A DNA stretch of 64,000 nt from Bradyrhizobium iriomotense (GCF_018129405.1 NZ_JAFCLP010000025.1:38331-102330); one strand, 5' to 3'. Counted from the first letter of the stretch, positions 10,076-18,980 are shown. Numbers and translations: made by a program. The notes: generated by a model from the sequence alone, not told the origin.

Positions 10076-10284
10076 CCGACTTCACCGCAACCCGCTCCAT
10101 GCTGAAGAAGCTGACGATGGAACATGGAGCCGAGACGCCGGTCGGCCGCGCCTGTCACAACCTGCTCGAGATGACGGAGAACTTCCAGAAGAGCACGGAC
10201 GCCGATCAGTAGATCCAACTCAAGGCGAACATCAACCGGGAGACCGCCCGGCTGAACGATCTGATGAAATCCGTCAGTCAGTGA
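10072..10284 (+). pseudogene. Small phage-type hypothetical protein with an in-frame TAG
   Basis: Reading from the ATG at 10072 gives MTDFTATRSMLKKLTMEHG and ENFQKSTDADQ, then an amber codon at 10210-10212. The same frame continues plausibly with IQLKANINRETARLNDLMKS to TGA at 10284. The helical, charged continuation matches the style of the first part, so a former 70-residue protein seems cut to 46 residues by one substitution. It is coupled by ATGA overlap to the cysteine-rich gene before it. No function can be assigned. Confidence 0.5.
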
Positions 10285-10364
10285 CGGTGTGCGGGGGCAA
10301 GTGATGCAGATGAACCAACCAAAGGACCCGAGAGACGTGATGCTCGATCTGGTCCGTCATTAAG

Positions 10365-10460
10365 CGTCACGGCCTTCTTGGCTGCACCCCATTTGATGGC
10401 GAGTGCGCTGCCCCACATGGCGCCGGGATTCTTGTAGCGGATCGATGCTGGTTCGGTCAT
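10365..10460 (-). pseudogene. N-terminal fragment of a structural/lysozyme-like protein
   Basis: From the ATG at 10460 the minus strand reads MTEPASIRYKNPGAMWGSAL and AIKWGAAKKAVTLNDG, the start of a protein family I have seen in Bradyrhizobium beside prophage genes. Family resemblance then stops at about 10365 and unrelated codons follow. The rest of the protein is missing, so this is a truncated copy. Confidence 0.45.
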
Positions 10461-10610
10461 GGCTGAAGGCCCTAGGATTGAGGCCCTAACCTTCGCCTTA
10501 GTTGTGGCAATCACCCAACGCACGGGACTTGCAACAACCAGCGATTGATTCTATCGGTTGCAGAGTGGAGGCCCTTGGCCCCGTGAAGTTCCACCGAGCC
10601 GATTTAAGCA

Positions 10611-12074
10611 ATGCTGTTCAACTCGGACGTATTCCTCTTTGCCTTTCTCCCAGTCACGCTCGCTGCCACCTACATTTCCATCAAGCTAGGCGGGAACCTC
10701 GCTGGCGTTTACTGCCTCATCCTAGCGTCTGCTTTTTTCTACGGATGGTGGGACATTCGCGGCATAGCGACCATCAGCCTATCGATCACGACTAACTTCG
10801 CATGTGCCAGCGTTCTGTACCGGAGGAAAGAGCATCGCACCCGTATAACGGCACTATGGCTCGGCATCGCCTGCAACCTCGGGGCATTGGCTTATTTCAA
10901 GTACACCAATTTTTTTCTGAGCAATCTCGGGTTTGCGACCAGCGCGATCGTCATGCCGCTTGCTATCTCCTTCTACTCTTTTCAGCAGATCGCATTTCTA
11001 GTTGACACATACCGCTATGAAATCCGCTCACTCCGAATAAAGGACTACGTCGTTACGGTGCTATTTTTCCCGCACCTCATCGCTGGTCCGCTAATCCACT
11101 ACAATCGCATCATGGAGCAATTCGAGCGCTCATTCATGGTCTCTGGCGGCACGATCCTCGCTGGCCTTCCTATCTTCTGCATTGGCCTTTCGAAGAAAGT
11201 GGCAATTGCAGACCCGATCGCCGCTATCGTCAGTCCTCTTTTCGCCAAGGCGCAGGTCAGTCCGCTAGAACCTGTGTCAGCGTGGATGGCTGCCCTCGGC
11301 TATACAGCACAGCTCTATTTCGACTTTTCCGGCTACTCCGACATGGCTGTTGGCATCGGCCTAATGTTTGGCATCACCCTGCCCGCCAATTTCAATGCGC
11401 CATATCGCTCGACATCGATCATTGACTTCTGGCGCCGTTGGCACATGACGCTTTCGGAGTTTCTGCGAACCTATCTCTATATTCCGCTAGGCGGCGGCCG
11501 TGTTGGGCCAGTGCGCAGATACTCAAACCTGTTCATCGTCATGTTGCTCGGCGGCTTGTGGCACGGCGCAGGATGGACCTACGTCCTGTGGGGCGCGTTA
11601 CACGGTAGCTATCTGATCATCAACCACCTGTGGCGATCGATCTCGGATAGTGCTCCACGTGTTTTCCGACTTGCCGTCTCTGTCCTGTCGTGGCCCCTCA
11701 CCTTTATAGCCGTCGTTGTGGCCTGGGTTTTCTTCAGGGCTCCAGACTTCTCTACGGCGCTCAATGTCCTTCAAGGAATGGCCGGTCAGTTGCCAACGTC
11801 AGTTCCTGGTGAGATTGCCTACATATTCTCGCTCAAGAAAGCAGAGTTTTTCGGCATCAATCTCACCGGTCTCGGCATGCCATTTGGAGACTTCATGGTC
11901 GGTGCAACCATGCTCGTCATCTCCTATTTGTTGATCTTCTTTGCCAGGAGCATTCGCAATCAAGCCTCATTGGCCCCTGTCAAGACTGGTGTCCCGGTAG
12001 GTATACTTGCGTGGATATCGCTCTTTGCGGTAGTTGGATCGGCTCCATCCGAATTCATCTATTTCCAGTTCTGA
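10611..12074 (+). CDS. MBOAT family O-acyltransferase (AlgI-like)
   Basis: A 487-residue polytopic enzyme with about eleven hydrophobic segments. It carries the MBOAT landmarks YFKYTNFF, FPHLIAGPL, YFDFSGYSDMAVG, FNAPYRSTSIIDFWRRWHMT and the catalytic-histidine region LGGLWHGAGWTYVLWGALHG. AlgI-type proteins transfer acetyl or other acyl groups across the inner membrane to exported polysaccharides. Its stop overlaps the start of the next gene by one base (TGATG), so the two are co-translated, matching AlgI/SGNH pairs known from alginate and other acetylated glycans. The acceptor is unknown; the nearby glycosyltransferases make an exo- or lipopolysaccharide likely. Confidence 0.93.
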   Translation: MLFNSDVFLFAFLPVTLAATYISIKLGGNLAGVYCLILASAFFYGWWDIRGIATISLSITTNFACASVLYRRKEHRTRITALWLGIACNLGALAYFKYTNFFLSNLGFATSAIVMPLAISFYSFQQIAFLVDTYRYEIRSLRIKDYVVTVLFFPHLIAGPLIHYNRIMEQFERSFMVSGGTILAGLPIFCIGLSKKVAIADPIAAIVSPLFAKAQVSPLEPVSAWMAALGYTAQLYFDFSGYSDMAVGIGLMFGITLPANFNAPYRSTSIIDFWRRWHMTLSEFLRTYLYIPLGGGRVGPVRRYSNLFIVMLLGGLWHGAGWTYVLWGALHGSYLIINHLWRSISDSAPRVFRLAVSVLSWPLTFIAVVVAWVFFRAPDFSTALNVLQGMAGQLPTSVPGEIAYIFSLKKAEFFGINLTGLGMPFGDFMVGATMLVISYLLIFFARSIRNQASLAPVKTGVPVGILAWISLFAVVGSAPSEFIYFQF

Positions 12075-13009
12075 TGAAAAAATTCGTCATATCCCTCGCG
12101 TCAGCCGTCGTTATCTGCGCTTTCGCGTGGTGCCTCTTCGTCCGCGAATTAGCGCCGCCATCGACGCAGGCGAGATGGGTCGAAGGTCTTTACGCTAGAA
12201 AAGAGGCTGCCGCGCGCCTCGCATCAAACAAGCCGAAGGTGCTGATCATAGGAGGATCTGGCGTCCACTACGGATATTCCGCCGAAGAGATCACGAAGCT
12301 CACCGGCAACACAACGCTAAACTTCGGCATCCATGCCGGCCTCGGAGCCAGTTATATTCTGCACCGAGCCAAGGACTCCTTGCGTCCGGGCGACACTGCG
12401 GTTCTCGCATTAGAGCCGCACCTGTACGTGCCAACTGTGCCATCGGACGTTCTGTCGGAGTACGTTCTACATTATGACTGGAGTTATCTGCTACAGGTCG
12501 ATTTCATTACCGCTGTTCGGATCATCTTTGGATTTGGCCCGACCAATGTGCTGCGGATCGCGTACCTAGCATCAGTGCCGTGGAATTCTCCGCTAGCTCG
12601 GCCAGAGACGGTATCTGCGACCGGCGACGAAACGGTGAAAGTTTCCGCTCTTTCTACAGAAGCAACCCGGGCCGTTCTATCAAAGGCGCCTCCCATGCAG
12701 CCGAACGCGCCACCAGAAATCCCTCCGTATCTGGGGGACTTCCTGAAGTGGGCTCATGAAAACTCCATCCGCGTTGTTCAGGCGTGGACGCCCATGCTAG
12801 GGAAGCCGACCTACACAAGCGACAGGTACAAGGCCTACTACGCGACCATTGCGAACTGGTATCGAGACAACGGCGCTGCGGCATTGGACGATCCGTCAAT
12901 CTTCTTCCTGTCGATCGATGATATGTTCGACTATTGGCTTCACGCCAACGAGCGCGGCAGAGACAAGGCGTCCACTATACTTTCCGAGCGGTTGCTCAAG
13001 ACTGGCTGA
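12074..13009 (+). CDS. Membrane-anchored SGNH-like protein, MBOAT partner
   Basis: A 311-residue protein with one N-terminal hydrophobic segment (about 5-25), placing the rest in the periplasm. Block I of SGNH hydrolases appears as LIIGGSGVHYGYS, and a late D-x3-H arrangement, DYWLHANERGR, could supply the other catalytic residues. Such AlgJ/AlgX-like proteins take the acyl group from an MBOAT partner and place it on the glycan. The start ATG at 12074 overlaps the stop of the MBOAT gene. Motifs are degenerate compared with GDSL esterases, so activity is inferred from context. Confidence 0.75.
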   Translation: MKKFVISLASAVVICAFAWCLFVRELAPPSTQARWVEGLYARKEAAARLASNKPKVLIIGGSGVHYGYSAEEITKLTGNTTLNFGIHAGLGASYILHRAKDSLRPGDTAVLALEPHLYVPTVPSDVLSEYVLHYDWSYLLQVDFITAVRIIFGFGPTNVLRIAYLASVPWNSPLARPETVSATGDETVKVSALSTEATRAVLSKAPPMQPNAPPEIPPYLGDFLKWAHENSIRVVQAWTPMLGKPTYTSDRYKAYYATIANWYRDNGAAALDDPSIFFLSIDDMFDYWLHANERGRDKASTILSERLLKTG

Positions 13010-13022
13010 GACGGCCAACTCT

Positions 13023-13524
13023 CTACTGCTCAATTCTGAATATGAAGGACGGCCCAACGGTATAAGTCACCGCAATAGTACTGCCGGGAGGCATAGGGAA
13101 TGTCCCGGACGTAGCTCCAATTATGCCAACTCCATCAAGCGTGATGCCCGCTACTGTACCTCCATACACCATGCAATGGGTGAAGTGACTGGTTTTGTTT
13201 GTGAAAGTAACGCCTGTGGCAGGTATAGCCCATACGCCGCCACTGAAGATTCCGGCATAGGACGCGCCTGGATTGTTGCGGATCAAACGGCTCGTGCTGC
13301 CGCCCGAGTTAAGAGAGAGAGAGAGAGAGACTATAATCACCCGTCGCCCCGGAAGCGCTGTTTCCCTCGATCAAGAGATTGCTGCAATCTGCTCCAACCG
13401 CGATGCCATATGTCGCTCGATACGGCAGACCTAGCGCAGTGGTATTGGTACCGACCTTGTTTTGAACAATCTCGACGATGCAGCTCCGTCGGGGGTCGAT
13501 GGCCGCATCACGTATGGAAGGTAA
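13023..13524 (-). pseudogene. C-terminal part of a beta-helix (tailspike/pectate-lyase-like) protein
   Basis: The minus strand is open from a stop near 13525 to the stop at 13023. It reads IVQNKVGTNTTALGLPYRAT, YGIAVGADCSNLLIEGN, a serine/leucine run and then SRLIRNNPGASYAG and ATGVTFTNKTSHFTHCMVYG. The repeated N-x-G and hydrophobic pattern, with IEGN and IRNNPG turns, is typical of the last coils and trimerisation end of right-handed beta-helix proteins on phage tails or secreted glycanases. There is no start; the 5' end meets group II intron DNA at about 13525. A GA/TC dinucleotide run lies inside the frame and codes (LS)n. Confidence 0.55.
13312..13330. repeat. GA dinucleotide microsatellite
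   Basis: About nine GA units in a row. On the minus strand it is read in frame as alternating leucine and serine codons in the beta-helix remnant. Slippage here would shift the frame of that protein. Confidence 0.85.
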
Positions 13525-13529
13525 TCATC

Positions 13530-13936
13530 GGAACATGAGAGGCCCGACCGGGTCCGCTGGATTGGTCTCCAGCGGGGGACAGCGGCAAGGCACTGCCAGA
13601 GCCGTTGTCCAAGCCGAGGTCGGGAGTCGGACTGGTTCTGTGAAGTCGTCGAAGGTAACGAGACGCATGGAGGGAATGGACCGGCCCGAGGGGAGCCTGC
13701 GCGAGGAGGCCAGGGTCCGGACACAGAGCCGGGTTACCTTGCCGCCGAACCTCAAGCGGGTGAACGCGGTAGCCAAGCAAGCTGCCCAAACCCGGTTCAC
13801 GGCCCTGCTGCATCACGTCGACGAAGCCGCTCTGCTTCGGGCGTTTCGGCGACAAAAGCGGCAGGCCAGCGCGGGGGTCGATGGGGTGACGGTGGCGAAG
13901 TACGAAGAGAGGCTGACGGATAAGCGCCTTGATCGC
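13530..13936 (+). pseudogene. Truncated group II intron reverse transcriptase
   Basis: The plus strand encodes LPPNLKRVNAVAKQAAQTRF, then a LLHHVDEAALLRAFRRQKR segment and ASAGVDGVTVAKYEERL, the N-terminal (RT0) region of bacterial group II intron maturase/reverse transcriptases. The YADD core, maturase and endonuclease domains are missing: the frame ends at 13936, where integrase-associated DNA begins. The leading 150 bases are probably intron RNA domain sequence, but I could not fix the exact 5' boundary. It interrupts the beta-helix gene on the other strand. Confidence 0.75.
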
Positions 13937-14031
13937 TAACTCGTTGCTCTCTGTTCGCAGGAAGTATCTCAGGCGCTTGCACGAAGTACTTCCGAACGTC
14001 TGCCGCGGTGATTGCCTCCTTTTTCTCCGCA

Positions 14032-15849
14032 TCAGGCGCAGCGTGGGAGAGATAGTAGGCCCAGCGGCTTGACACGCGACAGGTCAAGGCCGGGATAGTT
14101 GATGCGGTTGATTGCGTCTAACAGTCCTGCGGCCGTGAAGCGAGCAAGCATTGCAGGCGCGCCATAGCCCCAGCTCACCGTGCCTTGCTGAGCATGACCG
14201 ATTAGCGCTTCCCGTGCTTCGTGATCCGCGCGGCCCCGACGGAGAGCATCTTTCACGGTGTGCCTGAAGCTGTGAAACACCTTCGCTTTGTTGGTGACAC
14301 CTGCAGTACGAAGATAGCGGCCGAACCACTGAGACCACGCGGGGATGCCCGCGCGCCCCTTGTCAGGTGAGACAGACGGGAATAGCCAAGCGTCTTGCCC
14401 ATCGGCTTCCCCCCTTGCCGCAACGTAGCTCATGAAGCCCAGTCGCATCACCTCGGGGTGTACTGGCACCACCCGCTCGGAGGCCTCTGTCTTGAGCCGC
14501 TTGCCGCGTGCTCGTTCACTGATGAAGTAGATCAAGGGCACGTTGGTCTCAGCATCCACTTGCACGTTATTCGCAGCGAGGCTTCCCAATTCCGCTTGTC
14601 TCGCTCCAGTGAAGAGGGCGAGCACGGGCAGCCAGAAACCAGCGGCCCCATGTGCGCCAAGAGGGAAGCGATGCTCCGTGAACAGCGGCCCGCTGAACAA
14701 GAGCTGCAGCTCGGCCATCTCAAACGAAGTGCGCTCTGAGCGCTCCTCTGGCAGCCTGAGCCTGCTGAAAGGATCGGTCCACTGGATGTCATCTGGCACA
14801 AGGCCATTTTCGTTCGCCCATATGCAAATCGACTGGACACCTCCCAGCTGCTTATTGATGGTCGCTGCGGCTCCTCTGGATGCTCGCGCCCCCAGTCCGC
14901 TTGGGCGGGAAGTGTGGCACGCAGCAAATCGCCTGTGCGGTGGCGGGGCATATCCTGAAGCGCTCTTCGATACTCCAGCGCATGTGCCTTCTTGATCAAC
15001 GCTACGGGCATGTTGCCGTGGAGCTGATTGAACATCTCTACGCTGCGGCTGAACTCATCTACTGTCCGCTTGGGCCGGGCTCGGTGACGCTTCCATCCGT
15101 CCAGTGCATCCTGCAGCGTCCGTCCATCCGCGATTGGCGCCGCAGCACGTGACAACGCAGTCGGGGTCTCAACGGTGATCCCTGCATCGCGCTTCTGTAT
15201 GTCCTCAAGGGCTCTCAGGTACGAATGCAGACACGCGGTGCTTAGCTTGACGTAGGCGGGGCTGCGCTCATCCAACTCGATATTGAAGGCCCACATAGCT
15301 TCCAGTACGTGATCCTGAACAGACGACCCATAGCGGCGGCCTCCCGCAATTCACCCAGGGTGTCCAACAGCTCAGCCTTGTTCTCTTCATAGACTTGGCG
15401 AGGCACACCGCGTTGCGGCCAGTTCTCATGTGGGATAAGCGGCGGCTCTACGGTGCCTTCCAATCGTGCGACCTCCGCCTCGATACGCCTTGCCTCATCG
15501 CGACCACCGAACCGGATACGCTCGTCCCAAGCGAGCGCCTTGGCGTGGACGTACTCAGCCATGCGCTTGATTTCGGTGTCGTTCAGGCTGGAGCGCTTGG
15601 CCGGAGGGACCGTGGTTGCCTTAAGGCTTGCCTTGGCCCTCGCGATAATCCGGTCGAACTCCGCCAAGACCGGCTTCGCCCGTATGTTGGCTTCGCGTAG
15701 GTCTTTGGTCCCCAAGGACCGCTTCAAGTGCTTCTGCACGTCCTGCCGTTGTTCAGCGCGCGCGCAACGGCGGCCTGCAGGCCCTTCGGCTTCTCTGGCA
15801 CTGTCTTCCGGGCACACCACGTCCCGTGTCTGTCCTTGATGACACCCAT
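14032..15849 (-). pseudogene. Tyrosine integrase, frameshifted
   Basis: Three frames together give one integrase of about 600 residues. From the ATG at 15849 comes MGVIKDRHGTWCARKTVPEK, then in a shifted frame LKRSLGTKDLREANIRAKP and WDERIRFGGRDEARRIEAEV. The SAM-like middle (WKRHRARPKRTVDEFSRSVE) follows in another frame. The catalytic domain is in the last frame, with ALFTGARQAELGSL (first Arg), KVFHSFRHTVKDALRRG (HxxR) and IGHAQQGTVSWGYG with a possible nucleophile tyrosine. At least two shifts (near 15700 and 15280) and a third near 14800 make it inactive. Its 5' end lies 104 bases from the left att copy, so it probably belonged to another element at the same tRNA site. Confidence 0.8.
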
Positions 15850-15952
15850 TAACACGCGCACGATTTGACCTACCGCTTGTGACCACCACGCGGCGGCAGC
15901 TAAGCGCTTGTATCTGCGCTACTAATTGATTTTCAATAGGAACTCGTGCAAG

Positions 15953-15981
15953 TGGCGCGCCCGGAACGATTCGAACGTCCG
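15953..15981. repeat. attL: left copy of tRNA-Arg 3' end
   Basis: A 29-base sequence identical to 32955-32983, the 3' end of the tRNA-Arg gene (T-arm, acceptor strand and CCA). No other part of a tRNA is present here. Such truncated tRNA copies mark the distal end of elements integrated by tyrosine recombinases. Confidence 0.92.
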
Positions 15982-16220
15982 GGTATCCACTTTAGGTCGC
16001 AATCAGCATCAAGGACAAATGTGATCGAGAACACCCGGCAAGCCTTCGATAAAATCCGCCCTGCAGGTACGCTCGTCCAGGTCAGCCCCTTCACGCCGGC
16101 CTCCGCACGGGTCGAGATCGAAGCAACGGCGAGCATCTGTGACTGACTGGCCAAACCGGCTTGGCGATACGAACTGATAGCGCGAGCGCTGCGGGCGATT
16201 CTGTCAGAGCCGCTCGGCCA
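15982..16220. other. Gap inside the island's left end
   Basis: Between attL and the rquA remnant I see only short open frames that resemble no family. One plus-strand frame that starts with ARPERFERP is just the translation of the tRNA fragment. Confidence 0.4.
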
Positions 16221-16888
16221 CTACGATCTGATATACATCCCACCGAACCGCGTGCGTTTGCGCCAGCGAAATCCAGCGCCGGTCGAGCCGGCGAGATCAT
16301 GAACCTCACGTCGCCACATGCTTGGCGCAAACGGCTCCAGCCAGTTGAAGATCCTCCACATCAGCGGCTTCAGCGGATGGAAACGATGCGGCCTGTGATA
16401 ATCGACGAACACCGCCCTGCCGCCTGGAGCGACCAGATTCAGCATCGACCACGTGATGCGCACCTTCACGTCGTCGGGCACCTCGTGCAGGAGAAAGAAG
16501 CAGGCTACAACATCTGCCGCCTCCTCATTCGGATCTGCCGCATCGCCGCGCGAGACTGCGCCTGCGGCAGATCGGCGAGCTTACGGCGGGTCAGGTCGAC
16601 CTGAAGCGGCGCGATATCGCGCACTTCGAGCTGTCCGTTCCCGCCGATCTTCACCGCGACCTGGCGCGAGAAATCGCCATAGACCGCCGCTGGCTGGAAC
16701 ACCCGGTCGCCCGCTTTCACTTCGGCCAGCACGTCGCTGATCAGGCGCTGCGCATTGCCCCAGAGAATGGCCTGCACCACGACCTGGCGATCGAGCCAGT
16801 CGGCAAGCCAGGGCGTCAGATAGGCCCAGCTGTAGATATCCCGCAAATACGCCGGCACCGGCCTTGCGTCCGAAGTTATGTCGAGCAC
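16221..16888 (-). pseudogene. rquA: Rhodoquinone biosynthesis methyltransferase-like gene, one frameshift
   Basis: RquA converts ubiquinone to rhodoquinone, the low-potential quinone used with fumarate reductase. From the ATG at 16888 the frame reads PVPAYLRDIYSWAYLTPW, VVQAILWGNAQRLI and FQPAAVYGDFSRQVAVKI, the typical RquA start with an altered SAM-binding region. Near 16545 the frame shifts and resumes with VVACFFLLHEVPDDVKVR, GGRAVFVDYHRPHRFHPL and FNWLEPFAPSMWRREV. Order and spacing match RquA, about 220 residues. It lies downstream of frdB'-frdC-frdD on the same strand. A single frameshift and truncated neighbours suggest loss of function. Confidence 0.75.
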
Positions 16889-16930
16889 GTGAGATCACCC
16901 GGATTGGGAAGGAAGATGCTTGGGCGGGAT

Positions 16931-17313
16931 TCAGGAGCCGATCATGAGCAGCAGGATGATGACGATCACGGTCAGCAGGGCAGCAACGCCGTAAGTCAAC
17001 CAGCGCAGCACCGGCACCGGGCCAGCGCGCATGTCGTGCAGGGTCAGGAATAGCCGTTCTGCAGCATGCCAGAACAACAATGCAATCACAGCCAGCAGCA
17101 CCAGCTTGCCGATCGGATTGCGCGCAAAGGCGAGCACGGTCGCATAGCCCCCAGACTTTCAGGTATGCCCCAGCCATGCGGGATCATGATGCCCGTGATC
17201 AGGATCAGCGCCGGGCCGAACAATGCAGACAACATGCCGCCCGCGCCGAACATCAGCCAGAACAATGGCGCGATCGTGCGCTTCGGCAATGGCGAATCCT
17301 TCGGCCGGCTCAT
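16931..17313 (-). pseudogene. frdD: Fumarate reductase membrane subunit D, one frameshift
   Basis: The start MSRPKDSPLPKRTIAPLFW is at 17313, overlapping the frdC stop. A first helix (LFGPALILITGIMIP) is followed by HGWGIPESLG. A shift near 17150 then leads to LAFARNPIGKLVLLAVIALL, FWHAAERLFLTLHDM and a last helix. These are the three helices and the heme/quinone-site histidines of FrdD. FrdC and FrdD anchor the catalytic FrdAB dimer in the membrane and take electrons from quinol. Confidence 0.7.
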
Positions 17314-17714
17314 GACCACGCTCCCACGATAACAGCCAGCGCCAACAAGGCGGCCGAACAGACGACCGCAACCAACGTGGCCACATTGGTCATCAGATCC
17401 TGCCGAACCAGCTTTCCGCGCCAGACCATCTTGGGCATGGTCTTCGGCAGGATCTGAAACCAGGTCAGCATGTGCCAAAGCGTCGCCGCGAGCAGCGACA
17501 GATGGATCAACAAAGACAGTGGACTTGCCAGGAAATTCCGGTAGGCCTCGAACGCCTGGGAGCCGCGCAGCAGGCAGATCAACCCCGCCAGCAAGATCGC
17601 GGCATAGACCGCAAGCAAGACGCCGCACGATTCGCGGATCGTGTAGGCCCGATATGGCGGCTGAGCCCACCAATATCGCCGCTGCGGTCGGAGATAGGGA
17701 CGACGTTCGCTCAT
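17310..17714 (-). CDS. frdC: Fumarate reductase membrane subunit C
   Basis: A 134-residue protein beginning MSERRPYLRPQRRYWWAQPP, with YRAYTIRESCGVLLAVYAA, a second helix LLIHLSLLAATLWHMLTWF and a third near the C-terminus. The R-x-x-x-W-W start, E-x-C-G motif and WHMLTWF histidine are typical of FrdC. Its ATG at 17714 overlaps the frdB stop and its stop overlaps frdD. The frame is intact, but neither the catalytic FrdA nor a complete FrdB is present, so it is probably not functional here. Confidence 0.75.
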   Translation of the reverse strand: MSERRPYLRPQRRYWWAQPPYRAYTIRESCGVLLAVYAAILLAGLICLLRGSQAFEAYRNFLASPLSLLIHLSLLAATLWHMLTWFQILPKTMPKMVWRGKLVRQDLMTNVATLVAVVCSAALLALAVIVGAWS

Positions 17715-18242
17715 GCCACGTTTTCCTTGCGCAGGCGGCTCAGGAAGAAATCGAGCGCGCTCTTGCTCTTGTTCTGATTGACCGCATTGGCCGGATCGAC
17801 CTGCTTTGGGCAGACTTCGGAGCAGATGCCGACCGCGGTGTAGGACCACACGCCGTCCTCGCCGCGGATGCGCTCAAGCCGCGCAACCTGTCCGCCGTCG
17901 CGCGAATCGCTGCTGTAGCGCTGCAGCAAAGCCATTGCGCCCGGGCCGATGAAGTCGGGATTGGCGCCGAATTGCGGACAGGCCGCATAGCACAGCATGC
18001 AGTTGATGCAGTCGGCGAACGAGGCGTATTCCTCCATCTGCCCCGGCGTCTGCAGATAGGTGCCCACCTCCACCGTTTTCGGCACCTTCGGCATGATGTA
18101 GGGATAGATGCTCTCGATCTTCCTGACGAAGTCGCCGACGGTGACGACCAGATCGCGCTCGATCGGGAAGTTCTGCAGCGGCTCGATCGAGACCAGACCC
18201 GGCGCGAGATCGCGCAGGAAAGGGACAAGGCGGGCGATCCAA
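17711..18242 (-). pseudogene. frdB: Fumarate reductase iron-sulfur subunit, N-terminus missing
   Basis: The frame reads VPFLRDLAPGLVSIEPLQNF, PIERDLVVTVGDFVRKIESI, then the cluster ligands SFADCINCMLCYAACPQFG and GICSEVCPKQVDP, ending SRLRKENVA. These bind the 4Fe-4S and 3Fe-4S clusters of FrdB. The first 70 to 80 residues with the 2Fe-2S cysteines are absent. Upstream of about 18242 the DNA is the ECF sigma-factor fragment on the other strand, so a rearrangement removed the start of frdB and all of frdA. The PIERDLVV and CINCxLCYAACPQFG style is nearer fumarate reductase than succinate dehydrogenase. Confidence 0.85.
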
Positions 18243-18243
18243 T

Positions 18244-18752
18244 CCTTTTGCTCGACCAGGATCGCAGCCGATGGGATTGGTCGCTTATCCGGCGGGGTCT
18301 CGGCAGTTTGGACCGCGCGATGATCCTGACGCCACCCCCTGGCCCCTACTTGCTGCAGGCGATGATCGCCGCCTGCCATGCCCGTGCTGTCGCGGCCGCT
18401 GACACGGACTGGATTGCGATCGCCGCCTACTATCAGGCGCTCGCGTTGGCTGCCCCGTCGCCCATCGTGGAAGTCAATCGCGCGGTCGCGGTTGGCATGG
18501 CTTTTGGGCCGGCGCAGGGTCTCGCCATCGTCGAAACATTGAGAGACGAGCCCCGCTTGAAGGGATCACATCTGCTGCCCACCGTACGCGGCGATCTTCT
18601 GGAGAAGGTAGGACGTATGGCGGAAGCCCGTGCCGAATCCTCCGGGCCGCCGAATTGACCGGCAATGACAAGGAGCGCGCCTTGATGCTCGCCCGCGCCA
18701 ACTCCTCCAACGCGGCCGTCGAGCTATTAAGCAACAATTCGCCAAGTTCTTG
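18244..18752 (+). pseudogene. C-terminal fragment of an ECF sigma factor with helical repeats
   Basis: The plus strand encodes LLDQDRSRWDWSLIRRGLGS, GPYLLQAMIAACHARAVAA, PSPIVEVNRAVAVGMAFGPA and HLLPTVRGDLLEKVGRMAEA. After a frameshift near 18640 it continues LRAAELTGNDKERALMLARA. This is the TPR-like C-terminal extension of the ECF sigma factors that accompany YCII proteins. The sigma-2 and sigma-4 DNA-binding domains are missing, so it cannot act as a sigma factor. Confidence 0.75.
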
Positions 18753-18829
18753 ACCAGAACGAGCGAACGCCACTTCGATCGCAGTCACCTTTTTTCAACA
18801 TCGAATTGGTATGTGTCCACACTCGCGAA

Positions 18830-18980
18830 TGAGACCGCCGACCTCCGTCGCCGAAATCAACAGAGCCTGATAGCGGATGTTCGGCCCCTTGCGATCCTTG
18901 GACATCATCGAGATGGCGGCCGTCATGTTTCCACCGGCCGAATTGCCGGCCGCGGCGATGCGGCTGCCGTCGGCACGGCA
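18830..18980 (-). pseudogene. Alpha/beta hydrolase fragment (HSL family)
   Basis: The minus strand encodes GSRIAAAGNSAGGNMTAAIS and MMSKDRKGPNIRYQALLI, the nucleophile elbow (G-N-S-A-G-G) and following helix of hormone-sensitive-lipase type esterases. The oxyanion-hole start (HGGG) and the Asp/His part of the triad are absent. It is a short relic between the sigma-factor relic and the intact protease gene. Confidence 0.65.

Noticed and set aside
15946-16146. Plus-strand frame beginning MQVARPERFERP as a gene
   Set aside because: ARPERFERP is the translation of the opposite strand of a tRNA 3' end, a frequent false gene; here it is the attL repeat.
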